Shown here piece by piece: positions 16,719 to 24,623 of a stretch of DNA of 64,000 nucleotides (position 1 is the first letter of the stretch; every line of letters begins with the position of its first letter). The notes beneath the pieces were generated by a model. That model ran no database searches. It saw only the letters and a program-made list of their open reading frames with translations, and was not told the DNA's origin. Source of the stretch: Bog-473 sp963755375 (GTDB lineage: Bacteria > Actinomycetota > Acidimicrobiia > Acidimicrobiales > RAAP-2); contig CAVWKG010000006.1 in the NCBI GenBank assembly GCA_963755375.1, positions 372,001 through 436,000 of the forward strand. Reading direction: 5' to 3'. The translations under genes and the position numbers were made by a program.

Positions 16719-17909
16719 TCAGCGGGGCAGGACGGGGTCCGGGAGCGGATGGCGGTACAGCGCGGCGGCGTTCTCGCAGCACATGGCGCGCAGCTCGTCG
16801 GCCGGGATGTGCCCCCAGCACTTCTGGATCACGTTCTGGGTGTCGGGCCACGTGCTGTCGCCGTGCGGGTAGTCGACCTCCACCATGATGTGGTCGACCC
16901 CGATGGCGTGACGCGTGTCGATGGTGGAGGGGTCGTCGATGGTGCAGAACCAGAAGTTGCGCTGCAGGACCTCCGCCGGGCGCACCTCCCAGCCCAGCCC
17001 GTAGCGGGAACGGTCGACGATGTTGTCGAGGCGGTCGCGCAGCATGGCCACCCAACCGATCCCTCCCTCGCTCATGGCGATCTTGAGACTCGGGAGGCGT
17101 GCTGCGTAGCCGGACCACAGCCACTCGGCGCAGGCGATGAGGGAGAGCTGGCCGAAGAGGGTGGCCCCGAGCTGCAGGGCGTCCATGCCCGCCCCGGGCG
17201 GCGCCGGGGTGAGGCCTGAGCTGCCGACGTGGAGGGAGACGACGGTGTCGGTCTCGACGACGGCCTCCATGATCGGGTCCCAGTGCGACCGGTCCCACAA
17301 CGAGGGCAGCCCGATCTCGTGTGGCCGCTCGGGGAACGTCACCGACGTGAAACCGCGGGCCGCGTTGCGGCGGATCTCGTCCACGGCCAGCACCGGGTCG
17401 GCCAGGTAGGTGATGCCGAGGGGGACGATGCGATCGGGATGGCGCGAGTACCACTCCTCGAAGAGCCAGTCGTTCCAGGCCCGCACACAAGCCAGGCCAA
17501 GGTCGCGGTCGGCGGCGTCGAAGAAGACGCGTCCGCAGAAGCCGGTGATCATGGACGGGAAGTTGACCGACGCCCACACCCCGTTGATGTCCATGTCATG
17601 CACACGGGCGTCCACGTCGTAGCAACCCGGCCGCATCTGGTCGAAGCGGAACGGCTCCAGGCCGTACGTCTCGGGGCGGCGGCCCGCCACCGCGTTCATC
17701 CCAACCTGGGTGTAGCGCGCGCCCTCGAACTCCCACACCTGGTGCCCCTCGGGCGTCTCGACGATGCGCGGGGCACGTGCCGCCAGCGCGGCCGGCAGCC
17801 GGTTCTCGAAGGTGTGGGCGGGCTCGACCACATGGTCGTCCACCGAGATCACGGTGTAGTGCACCTCCCGGGGCTCGGGCTCGGGGAGGAAGAGATCGTC
17901 GACCGGCAC
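16719..17909 (-). CDS. amidohydrolase 2 family protein (TIM-barrel metal-dependent hydrolase)
   Basis: A 396-residue protein of the amidohydrolase-2 superfamily, which includes ACMSD-like decarboxylases. It begins VISVDDHVVEPAHTFENRLP, where DDHVVEP replaces the usual DxHxHP metal motif. It continues with FPSMITGFCGRVFF, VSLHVGSSG and the late EVDYPHGDSTWP block. GTG 17909 is supported by a leaderless CATACT element 7 nt upstream; the long frame reading farther upstream lies opposite the thioredoxin-like gene and is not coding. It is transcribed with the downstream class II aldolase gene. The substrate is unknown; aromatic acid decarboxylation is a reasonable possibility. Confidence 0.85.
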   Translation of the reverse strand: MPVDDLFLPEPEPREVHYTVISVDDHVVEPAHTFENRLPAALAARAPRIVETPEGHQVWEFEGARYTQVGMNAVAGRRPETYGLEPFRFDQMRPGCYDVDARVHDMDINGVWASVNFPSMITGFCGRVFFDAADRDLGLACVRAWNDWLFEEWYSRHPDRIVPLGITYLADPVLAVDEIRRNAARGFTSVTFPERPHEIGLPSLWDRSHWDPIMEAVVETDTVVSLHVGSSGLTPAPPGAGMDALQLGATLFGQLSLIACAEWLWSGYAARLPSLKIAMSEGGIGWVAMLRDRLDNIVDRSRYGLGWEVRPAEVLQRNFWFCTIDDPSTIDTRHAIGVDHIMVEVDYPHGDSTWPDTQNVIQKCWGHIPADELRAMCCENAAALYRHPLPDPVLPR

Positions 17910-17916
17910 AGATCGG

Positions 17917-17922
17917 AGTATG
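17917..17922 (-). promoter_or_regulatory. -10 element of leaderless amidohydrolase promoter
   Basis: On the minus strand CATACT is followed by 7 nt and GTG 17909, without a ribosome site. It is divergent from the Mau-like operon, whose own candidate -10 is GATACT at 17982-17987. Confidence 0.55.
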
Positions 17923-18015
17923 CCCGAGGACGGCCCGCCGCGCCGCGCCGGCCATGCCGCGCCCTCGCCCGGCTCCGGATGGATACTGGGGTCTACGCGC
18001 AACAAAGGAGGCGGC

Positions 18016-18843
18016 GTGCTCGCGCTGGTCATTGTCTCGACGTTCGTAGTCCTGGTGCTCGGCATCCTGGTGACGGGGCTCCTCCGGAGCCATGCCGACA
18101 TCCTGCGCTCGCTCCATGAACTCGGTGCGGGTGTCGGGGACCCGTCGGCCGCAGCGACCACCACGGCTCCGTCCGCAACGCCTGTCGCAGACCCGGTCAC
18201 CCTGGCCCCGCCGATCTCGAGCCCGGCGCTGGGAGTGGCCCCCGCGGTGGCCGGCGTGACCCCCTCTGGGGACGCCCGCGCCGTGGCCGTGGACAACAGC
18301 GACCATCTGACCCTGTTGGGGTTCCTCTCCTCGGGCTGCACCAGCTGCGCCGCCTTCTGGGACGCCCTGCAGGAGCCGGGTCGGCTGCAGCTGCCGGACC
18401 ACACCCGCGTGGTGATCGTGACCAAGGGTCCCGACCGCGAGGTCCCGTCCGAGGTCAGGTCGAGGACGACCGGGCCCATCCCGGTGGTGATGTCCACCGA
18501 CGCCTGGGTCGACTACCAGGTGCCCGGCTCACCCTTCTTCGTGCTCGTCGACGGGGCCACGGGTCGCAAGGTCGGGCAGGGCGTGGCCAGCCACGTGGGG
18601 CAGCTGGCCGAGCTCGTCCGGCGCGCCGAGCACGACCGGGGGTCCGTCGACAATGGACGCGGGCGCGGCGAGAGCGCCCTCGATGGCCCGGGTCGCGAGG
18701 CGGCAGCCGACGAGGTGCTGCGGGCCGCCGGCATCCTCCCGGGCGACCCCAGCCTGTACCCGCGTACGCTCGATGACGTCTTCCCCCTCGCCGCGGCGAG
18801 GGCCGACGCGTCGGTCCGCGGTCGCGCCGTTCCGGGCGAGTAG
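18016..18843 (+). CDS. membrane-anchored thioredoxin-like protein (MauD-like)
   Basis: A 275-residue protein with one N-terminal membrane anchor (LALVIVSTFVVLVLGILVTG) and then an extracytoplasmic part. A Ser/Thr/Ala/Pro-rich linker leads to a thioredoxin fold with active site SSGCTSCAAFWD (CxxC) and the cis-Pro region VPGSPFFVLVDG. GTG 18016 follows AAAGGAGG (18004-18011) at 4 nt. Position and topology match MauD, the thiol-disulphide protein needed for methylamine dehydrogenase light-chain folding. It heads a tight five-gene operon with MauE-like, MauA-like and CcdA/MauF-like genes. A role in making or isomerising disulphides of the Cys-rich product at 19876 is inferred. Confidence 0.8.
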   Translation: MLALVIVSTFVVLVLGILVTGLLRSHADILRSLHELGAGVGDPSAAATTTAPSATPVADPVTLAPPISSPALGVAPAVAGVTPSGDARAVAVDNSDHLTLLGFLSSGCTSCAAFWDALQEPGRLQLPDHTRVVIVTKGPDREVPSEVRSRTTGPIPVVMSTDAWVDYQVPGSPFFVLVDGATGRKVGQGVASHVGQLAELVRRAEHDRGSVDNGRGRGESALDGPGREAAADEVLRAAGILPGDPSLYPRTLDDVFPLAAARADASVRGRAVPGE

Positions 18844-19331
18844 TGGCCACCATGGGTGCCCACGGCATCACGGCGCGGCTCCCCGGTGGCTTCGAGGGTC
18901 GTATCTTCGTGCGTCCGGCCACGGTGGGCGTGAGCTACCCGGTGGCGCAGTTCGCCACCTTCCCCATTCCCGACGACATCGGCGACTTCGGCAGCGGCGC
19001 CGTCACCTTGATGGGGCCCTCCGACGTGTTCGCCAGCCTGTTCGAGTACGGCCCCGAGAGCGTGGGCACCGCGTTGTTCGCCCAGCAGAGCCGGCCCGCC
19101 GCCTTCTCGGAGGCGGACTTCTCCCCGATCACCCTGCGCCGCGGGATCCCCGGGCAGTCCGGCACCCAGTGGTTCTTCACCGAGGCCGGCCGCCCCTTCT
19201 CGTTCTACGCCGTGCTCGGGAGCCACGCCCGCCGGCCCGCACTGGTCCCGCGCGTCAATTCGCTGCTGACGTCCTTGACGCTGAGCCCCGCCGTCGCCGA
19301 CGTCCCCGCCGCGAGGCCCCGATGGAACTGA
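18843..19331 (+). CDS. hypothetical protein of the Mau-like operon
   Basis: A 162-residue protein that I do not recognise. It has no Cys, no membrane helix and no signal peptide. It contains LPGGFEGRIFVRPATVGVSYP, GAVTLMGPSDVFASLFEYGP and QWFFTEAGRPFSFYAVLGS, suggesting a small beta-rich domain, with a helical C-terminus. GTG 18843 overlaps the previous stop (TAGTG), and ATG 18852 is an alternative. Its end overlaps the next start by 10 nt. Coupled overlaps on both sides tie it to the function of the MauA-like protein; an accessory or chaperone role is only inference. Confidence 0.65.
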   Translation: MATMGAHGITARLPGGFEGRIFVRPATVGVSYPVAQFATFPIPDDIGDFGSGAVTLMGPSDVFASLFEYGPESVGTALFAQQSRPAAFSEADFSPITLRRGIPGQSGTQWFFTEAGRPFSFYAVLGSHARRPALVPRVNSLLTSLTLSPAVADVPAARPRWN

Positions 19332-19879
19332 TCGGCCTCTACCTCGTCGCAGCGGGCCTGCTCGTCGTCGCCGGCACGGGCAAGGCGGCGCGACCGGACG
19401 ACACGGCCCGCGCCATGGCCGCGTTGCTCCCGGGAAGGCCGTCCCTCCGGTTCCTGCGGTGGATCGTGCGGGCCGGCGCGCTGGCAGAAGCCGCGCTCGG
19501 TGCCGTCGCCATCGCGTTCCCGCGCCCGGCCACCGCGACGCTCGTCGCCCTCTCCTACGTCTGCTTCTTCGGGGTCGTGGCCTACGCCCGCCGACGCGGC
19601 GGGCCGCTCGCCACCTGTGGCTGCTTCGGGCGCCCCGACACGCCGCCCACCGTCCTGCATCTGGTCATGGACATCCTGCTGGCCATTGCGGCGACAGGCG
19701 TCGCGGTGAGCGCCCCGAGCCATGGCACCCTGGTGACGCCGTTGACCCACCAACCCTGGGCCGGGTTCCCGCTCCTCTTCGTGAGCGCGGTGGGGCTCTG
19801 GCTCACCGCACTGGCTCTGTCCGCCTTGGCCGCGCTCACCGGGGCCCGCAGTCTGGCGCGCCCGGTACTCGTGCCGTGA
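19322..19879 (+). CDS. MauE/DoxX-family membrane protein
   Basis: A 185-residue protein with about four membrane helices, the first at LIGLYLVAAGLLVVAGTGKA. The loop ATCGCFGRPDTPP carries the C-x-C-F-G motif typical of MauE-like DoxX proteins, which work in disulphide chemistry with MauD. ATG 19322 overlaps the upstream gene by 10 nt, and its TGA overlaps the GTG of the MauA-like gene (GTGA), so translation is coupled. In methylotrophs MauE is required for the light chain to acquire its six disulphides. By analogy this protein should serve the 28-Cys product encoded immediately downstream. Confidence 0.82.
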   Translation: MELIGLYLVAAGLLVVAGTGKAARPDDTARAMAALLPGRPSLRFLRWIVRAGALAEAALGAVAIAFPRPATATLVALSYVCFFGVVAYARRRGGPLATCGCFGRPDTPPTVLHLVMDILLAIAATGVAVSAPSHGTLVTPLTHQPWAGFPLLFVSAVGLWLTALALSALAALTGARSLARPVLVP

Positions 19880-21276
19880 GCATCTCGACCGCGCTGGTGG
19901 CCCGCACGGCCCGCGTCCTGGAAGCCCACCTGTCCCGGCGCAACCTGATCAACCGGTCCGCCTTCGTCGGCAGCGCAGTCGCCGTCGGCTCCGGCCTGGA
20001 CCTGGCCCTCAAGCCGGGCACCGCCTACGGAGCCATCTGTGAGTGCGGCAACGCCGGCTGTGGCTGCGGCAGCACCTGCTGTTCGGGGTTCTCCGAGTTC
20101 TGCTGCGCCGTCAGCGGCGCCAACTTCTGCCCCGCCAACACGGTCATGGGCGGCTGGTGGGTGGCCGACAACTCCTCGTACTGCGGCGGCCCCCGGTACT
20201 ACATGGACTGCAATTCCACCTGCACCTGTACGAGTGGCTGCGGCGGGGGCTTCGGCTTCTGCGAGCCGGGCTGCGACGGAACCGGGTGCGGGTGCGGCTC
20301 GCTGGGGTGCGACTCGTACCTGACCGGTTGCCTGCAGTTCCGCTACGGGCAGTGCAACCAAGACGTTGCCTGCATGGGGAGGATCGTCTGCCGGGTCGTC
20401 GCCTGCGTGCCGCCCTGGACGGTCGATCCCTCCTGCACGACAGCCGTTGCCGTCGACAACGCCACGGCGGAGCAGAACGAGCCGTGCTGGACGACGGCGC
20501 CCCCGGCGCCGTTGTGCGCCTCCCCCGCCACGAACTGCCAGGTGGTCGGCATGGCGCCGAGTACCGACGGTGGCGGCTACGCCGTGCTCACCGCGTTCGG
20601 GCGGCTCTTCGACTACGGGGACTTCCCGAACGACGGCGATGCCTCGCAGCTCGCAATCGACGCTCCGATCGTGGCCGTGGCGCCCTGCAAGATCGGGGGC
20701 TACTTCCTGGCCGCGGCCGACGGGGGCATCTTCGACTACGGCGGGGCTCCTTTCCTCGGCTCCATGGGAGGGCAGCCTCTCGATGCACCGATCGTCGGGA
20801 TGGCGGCCTCCCCGTCGGGCCAGGGCTACTGGCTGGCCGCCGCCGACGGCGGCATCTTCGACTACGGCGACGCTCTGTTCTTCGGCTCCATGGGAGGGGT
20901 GCGCCTGAACGCCCCGGTGGTCGGCATGGCGGCCACCCCGTCGGGCCAGGGCTACTGGCTCGCCGCCGCCGACGGCGGCATCTTCACGTTCGGCGACGCA
21001 CCGTTCCTCGGCTCCATGGGCGGACAGAACCTCAACGCGCCGGTCGTGGGGATGGCAGCCACGAGGTCTGGCCACGGCTACTGGCTCGTGGCCGCCGACG
21101 GGGGCATCTTCGCCTACGGGGACGCCGTCTTCGACGGATCGACCGGTGCCATCCCCCTCAACGAGCCGGTCGTCGGCGTCGCACCCTACGCCAACGACGC
21201 CGGCTACTGGCTGGTCGCCAAGGACGGGGGGATCTTCGCCTTCGGTGACGCGCCGTTCCTCGGGTCGCCGGCATGA
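19876..21276 (+). CDS. Tat-exported Cys-rich MauA-like protein fused to six propeller-like repeats
   Basis: A 466-residue protein. Residues 20-52 form a twin-arginine leader (LSRRNLINRSAFVGSAVAVG). Residues 55-221 contain about 28 Cys in clusters such as CECGNAGCGCGSTCC. The stretch NFCPANTVMGGWWVADNSSYC resembles the methylamine dehydrogenase light-chain segment around its first cofactor Trp, here Trp95. The position of the second cofactor Trp seems to be Ala or Arg, so a tryptophan tryptophylquinone is doubtful. From residue 222 six repeats of about 41 residues follow (GYWLAAADGGIFDYGDA type, then APVVGMA), probably a beta-propeller. GTG 19876 overlaps the MauE-like stop. MADH pairs its light chain with a separate propeller heavy chain, so this may be a fused analogue; the reaction is unknown. 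Confidence 0.78.
   Translation: MSISTALVARTARVLEAHLSRRNLINRSAFVGSAVAVGSGLDLALKPGTAYGAICECGNAGCGCGSTCCSGFSEFCCAVSGANFCPANTVMGGWWVADNSSYCGGPRYYMDCNSTCTCTSGCGGGFGFCEPGCDGTGCGCGSLGCDSYLTGCLQFRYGQCNQDVACMGRIVCRVVACVPPWTVDPSCTTAVAVDNATAEQNEPCWTTAPPAPLCASPATNCQVVGMAPSTDGGGYAVLTAFGRLFDYGDFPNDGDASQLAIDAPIVAVAPCKIGGYFLAAADGGIFDYGGAPFLGSMGGQPLDAPIVGMAASPSGQGYWLAAADGGIFDYGDALFFGSMGGVRLNAPVVGMAATPSGQGYWLAAADGGIFTFGDAPFLGSMGGQNLNAPVVGMAATRSGHGYWLVAADGGIFAYGDAVFDGSTGAIPLNEPVVGVAPYANDAGYWLVAKDGGIFAFGDAPFLGSPA
20539..21273 (+). repeat. six tandem ~123-nt coding repeats (propeller-like units)
   Basis: Each unit encodes about 41 residues with consensus APVVGMAATPSGQGYWLAAA then DGGIFDYGDAPFLGSMGG. Units 2-5 are near-identical in protein and partly in DNA, for example GGCTACTGG and GCCGACGG at regular spacing. 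The first unit is divergent (GGYAVLTAFGRLFDYGDF) and the last ends the protein. Confidence 0.85.
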
Positions 21277-21292
21277 CAGAAAGAGAGCATCC

Positions 21293-22063
21293 ATGACCAC
21301 CCTCCTCTCGATCGCCGCCGCGGTCGTCGCCGTCGTGGCGGCGGCCCGCTCGACGTGGTCACCCTGTGGTGTCTCCATGCTTGCCGCCGTCACGCCGCTG
21401 GCCGAGCAGGCCCGGGGCCATCGCTACCGGAGCACGGCCACGTGGTTCGTGGCGGGCGCGACGGCGGGCGGGGCCACCCTCGGTCTCGCCATGGCCGCGC
21501 TGGCCCTCGGCGTTCATGCCGCCGCCCCTTCGACGGTCGCGCTTGGCGCCATCGCCTGCGCCGCTGCCCTCCTCGCCGCGGCATCCGACACCCGCCTCGG
21601 GGGCTTCCACCTCCCCGTCCACCATCGTCAGGTCAACGAGCGCTGGCTCGACCGGTTCCGTCCGTGGGTCTATGGCGCGGGTTTCGGATGGCAGATCGGC
21701 GCCGGCCTGGTCACCTACATAAAGACGGCCGCCCTGTACCTCATGATCGTCCTGGCTGCCCTTACCGCCAGCCCCGCCACCGCGCTGGCCATCGGCGTTC
21801 TGTTCGGGCTGGCACGTGGGCTGGCCGTCCTGCTCGGGCGGGGCATCACCAGCTCCGCCGCCCTCGCCGAGTTCCACCGGCGCTTCACCGCCGGCGGGCC
21901 CGTCGTGCTCGGCATCGTGATCGCCTGCGAGCTGGTGTCGGCCCTCGCCTGCGCGGCGGTCCTCTCGCCGTGGACCATCCCGGCGCTGCTGGTGTTCGGA
22001 GCCGCCGGCGCGGCCGGCCAGGGACGACGACGTGCACCGGCGCCAGCCCAGACTTCGAGGTAA
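21293..22063 (+). CDS. CcdA/DsbD-like membrane protein (MauF-like position)
   Basis: A 256-residue polytopic protein with about six membrane segments. The first ends in STWSPCGVSMLAAVTP, recalling the Cys-Pro-bounded helix of CcdA/DsbD-type electron transporters. The second Cys expected in helix 4 of CcdA is not evident; GFGWQIGAGLVTYI occupies that place. ATG 21293 follows GAAAGAGAG (21279-21287) at 5 nt. It closes the operon of MauD-like, MauE-like and MauA-like genes, where mauF sits in methylamine utilisation clusters. It probably moves reducing equivalents across the membrane for cofactor or disulphide maturation, or anchors the complex; this is inference. Confidence 0.65.
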   Translation: MTTLLSIAAAVVAVVAAARSTWSPCGVSMLAAVTPLAEQARGHRYRSTATWFVAGATAGGATLGLAMAALALGVHAAAPSTVALGAIACAAALLAAASDTRLGGFHLPVHHRQVNERWLDRFRPWVYGAGFGWQIGAGLVTYIKTAALYLMIVLAALTASPATALAIGVLFGLARGLAVLLGRGITSSAALAEFHRRFTAGGPVVLGIVIACELVSALACAAVLSPWTIPALLVFGAAGAAGQGRRRAPAPAQTSR

Positions 22064-22114
22064 TTTGGGAATCAGCGGACTCCCACCGCCCCGGACGGGA
22101 CCGTTCTTGCTCCG

Positions 22115-23311
22115 ATGCTCGAGACTCCGGCTGACCTGATCGCCGAAGCGGCCGTCCTGTCGAACGAACAGCTCGGCGAGCGTCTCGAGGGGTTCTTCCG
22201 CGAGAAGGCGGCTGCGGAGGGCGCCATCGTGGTCTTCTTGGGCGAGTTCGATCGGCGCCAGGCGTATCGAGACGAGGGGGCGACGTCGTCGGAGCCCTGG
22301 GCCGTGGAGCGCTTCGGGGTCTCGACCCCGACGGCGCGGGCGTACAGGCACGTCGGCGAGAAGGCCTGGGACATTCCGCACCTGGTCGAGTCGCTCTGCG
22401 CCGGTGACCTCTCCTTCGACAAGGTCCGCGCAGTTGCCGACGTGGCCACCCCCGAGACGGACCGCGCGCTACGCGACCAGGCCCGGGAGTGCACCGTGCG
22501 CCAGCTCGCCGACATCGCCCGCTCGACGGCGGGGTCGAGCAGATCCGTCCCCGACCGCTCCGAGCACGACCGTCGCTTTCTGCGCTTCAACGACCAGTAC
22601 CGCACCATGAGCGTCCAGCTGCCGGCCGAGTCCTACGCCGAAACCCGCACCTCGCTCGTGGCCCGGGCTCGCAAGCTCGGCTCCGACGGGGAGACACCGT
22701 GGGACCAGCGCCTCTGCGACGCCTTCTTGGAGCTGATCCGCTCGGCGGTCCCGGGCGGATGGAGCCGAGCCACCACGGCCAGCCCGTATTTCGTCGTCGT
22801 GCACGTCCCGCTGGCTGCGCTCGTCGACGCGTCCGGCGAGACGACCGAGCTCGCCGGGGAGCTCGAGCGGGACGGCCTGATCAGCCCCGAGGTCGCACGT
22901 CAGATCGCCTGCGACGCCACCATTGCCATCGGGGTCGACGACGACGTCGGGCGCACCATGTACGAGGGCCGGTCGCGGCGAGAACCGACCGACGCCCAGC
23001 GCCGCGAGGTCATGCGCCGGGACCGGCACTGCCGGTTCCCGGGCTGCACCAGCGTCACCTTCACCAACACCCACCATGTGGTGCCCTGGAAGCCGGGCGG
23101 GCGTACCGACCTGGAGAACCTCGCGCTCTTGTGCCTACACCACCATCATCTGGTGCACAGCGGGGGCTGGACCATGTCCGGGAACGCCAACGAGGAGTTG
23201 CACTTCGCCGGCGCCACGGGGCGGCCCATGGCGACGCGCCCCTCGCCGCGGTGGACCACGGTCACGGCGGGTCCGCGAGCCGGACTGCGCGCCGGCTCCT
23301 CGCCGGGTTAG
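22115..23311 (+). CDS. DUF222/HNH endonuclease domain protein (13E12-type)
   Basis: A 398-residue protein. Residues about 5-300 form the helical DUF222 region typical of actinobacterial 13E12-repeat proteins (LCAGDLSFDKVRAVADVATP). The C-terminal HNH nuclease is intact: RRDRHCRFPGCTSV, then THHVVPWKPGGRTDLENLALLC, then HHHHLVHSGGW. It has the CxxxxC and CxxH zinc-type pairs and a catalytic His. These genes are often multicopy and variably present in Actinobacteria, but no inverted repeats or duplicated target site flank this one. Its stop overlaps that of the convergent PPOX gene by 4 nt. Confidence 0.92.
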   Translation: MLETPADLIAEAAVLSNEQLGERLEGFFREKAAAEGAIVVFLGEFDRRQAYRDEGATSSEPWAVERFGVSTPTARAYRHVGEKAWDIPHLVESLCAGDLSFDKVRAVADVATPETDRALRDQARECTVRQLADIARSTAGSSRSVPDRSEHDRRFLRFNDQYRTMSVQLPAESYAETRTSLVARARKLGSDGETPWDQRLCDAFLELIRSAVPGGWSRATTASPYFVVVHVPLAALVDASGETTELAGELERDGLISPEVARQIACDATIAIGVDDDVGRTMYEGRSRREPTDAQRREVMRRDRHCRFPGCTSVTFTNTHHVVPWKPGGRTDLENLALLCLHHHHLVHSGGWTMSGNANEELHFAGATGRPMATRPSPRWTTVTAGPRAGLRAGSSPG

Positions 23312-23709
23312 CCGCCCATGTTCACGGCGTTGACGCGGGTGGGGACGATCCGCACGATGACGCGGCGGTCGCCCGGGGCGTCGTGCTCGCGCAGGTCGGC
23401 GTGGTATTTGGCGCCGACCCTCTCGGCGAAGGCCCGGTCCTCGTCCCGAGCGATGACGGCGGTGCCGCGGATCTCCAAGTAGCGGTACGGGTTCTGCAGG
23501 TCGAGGAGCAACACGGTGCAGGCCGGTTCGGTCTCGAGGTTCTTCACCTTCTGGCGCCGCGTGTTCAATGACATGGCGATCTGGTCGCCCTCGGCCACGA
23601 ACCACACCTCGGACACCTGGGGGTAACCGTCCTCACCGACCGTGGCCAGCGTGACGAAGTCGCCCTCCAGGAGGTCGCGGTGGCTGTCTGGAATGCTGTT
23701 GTGAGCCAT
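23308..23709 (-). CDS. PPOX-class F420-dependent oxidoreductase-like protein
   Basis: A 133-residue split-barrel protein. Family blocks are FVTLATVGEDGYPQVSEVWF for the first strands, MSLNTRRQKVKNLETEPACT for the cofactor-phosphate loop, and YRYLEIRGTAVI. This compact layout is that of actinobacterial PPOX class F420-dependent enzymes. ATG 23709 is 26 nt from the divergent HAD gene. Short length, lack of a metal site and the RRQKVKN loop argue for a deazaflavin- or FMN-linked reductase; the substrate is not deducible. Confidence 0.85.
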   Translation of the reverse strand: MAHNSIPDSHRDLLEGDFVTLATVGEDGYPQVSEVWFVAEGDQIAMSLNTRRQKVKNLETEPACTVLLLDLQNPYRYLEIRGTAVIARDEDRAFAERVGAKYHADLREHDAPGDRRVIVRIVPTRVNAVNMGG

Positions 23710-23735
23710 GCGATGGCTATACCCGTGTCTCCACC

Positions 23736-24623
23736 ATGGATGCGCGGCCCGCGACCGGCGCCTACCATCGGCCCCATCTCATCCGATCACGCGGCACCCG
23801 AGGGACGCGCGCTCCCCCCATCCGCCTCTTCCTGGCCGACGTGGACGGGACGCTGGTCACCCAGGACAAGGTCCTGAGCCACGCCGCCGTCGCGGCCGTC
23901 CGCAGCCTGCGCCAAGCCGGGGTCCTCTTCGCCGTGACCAGCGGTCGCCCCCCGCGCGGCATGGAGATGCTCGTGGAGCCGCTGGACCTCGACACGCCCA
24001 TCGCCGCCTTCAACGGCGGCCTGATGGTGGACCGCGCCATGCAGGTCCTGGAGCAGCACACCATCCCCGAGGACCTCGTCGTGACCGTGGCCGACCACAT
24101 GAAGTCCTTCGACCTCGACGTCTGGCTCTACCGCGGCGCTGACTGGTACGTGTCCGACCCCAAGGCCCCGCACGTCGATCGGGAGGCCTGGACGGTCAAG
24201 TTCGAGCCCAAGGTGATGGAGGGCTTCAAGGGGCTCACCGACGGGGTCGTCAAGCTGGTCGGGGTGAGCGACGACCACGACGCCATCACGGCGGCCGTCC
24301 ACGGCGCGGAGGAGAAGTTCGGTGACCACGTCACGGCGGCGGCCTCGCAGCCCTACTACCTCGACGTGACGCACCCGCAGGCCAACAAGGGCGTCGTCGC
24401 CCAATCGCTGGCCCGGCGCTACCAGCTCGAGCCCGAGCAGATCGCCACCATCGGCGACATGCCCAACGACATCTTGATGTTCGACCATTCGGGACTCAGC
24501 ATCGCCATGGGCAACGCCGACCCCGAGGTGAAGCAGGCGGCGATCCGGACCACGCAGACCAACGAGGACGAGGGGTTCGCGTTCGCCGTCGAGCACTTCG
24601 TGCTGCCGGCCGCCTCCACCTAG
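23736..24623 (+). CDS. Cof-type HAD-superfamily phosphatase
   Basis: A 295-residue haloacid-dehalogenase-like hydrolase of the Cof/YidA (C2B cap) group, which dephosphorylates sugar phosphates and related metabolites. Motif I is FLADVDGTLV (nucleophile Asp35, acid Asp37), motif II is FAVTSGRPPR, motif III includes NKGVVAQSLA, and motif IV is IATIGDMPNDILMF. About 28 residues precede motif I, more than usual, but no other in-frame start codon exists after ATG 23736. Its stop shares CTAG with the dnaB stop. Confidence 0.9.
   Translation: MDARPATGAYHRPHLIRSRGTRGTRAPPIRLFLADVDGTLVTQDKVLSHAAVAAVRSLRQAGVLFAVTSGRPPRGMEMLVEPLDLDTPIAAFNGGLMVDRAMQVLEQHTIPEDLVVTVADHMKSFDLDVWLYRGADWYVSDPKAPHVDREAWTVKFEPKVMEGFKGLTDGVVKLVGVSDDHDAITAAVHGAEEKFGDHVTAAASQPYYLDVTHPQANKGVVAQSLARRYQLEPEQIATIGDMPNDILMFDHSGLSIAMGNADPEVKQAAIRTTQTNEDEGFAFAVEHFVLPAAST

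Noticed and set aside
16719..18497. A 592-codon amidohydrolase frame starting at 18497
   Set aside because: The first ~196 codons lie opposite the thioredoxin-like gene and show no homology; a leaderless start at 17909 is better.
22115..23311. DUF222-HNH gene as part of a mobile element
   Set aside because: No integrase, inverted repeats or direct repeats flank it, and base composition matches the neighbours.
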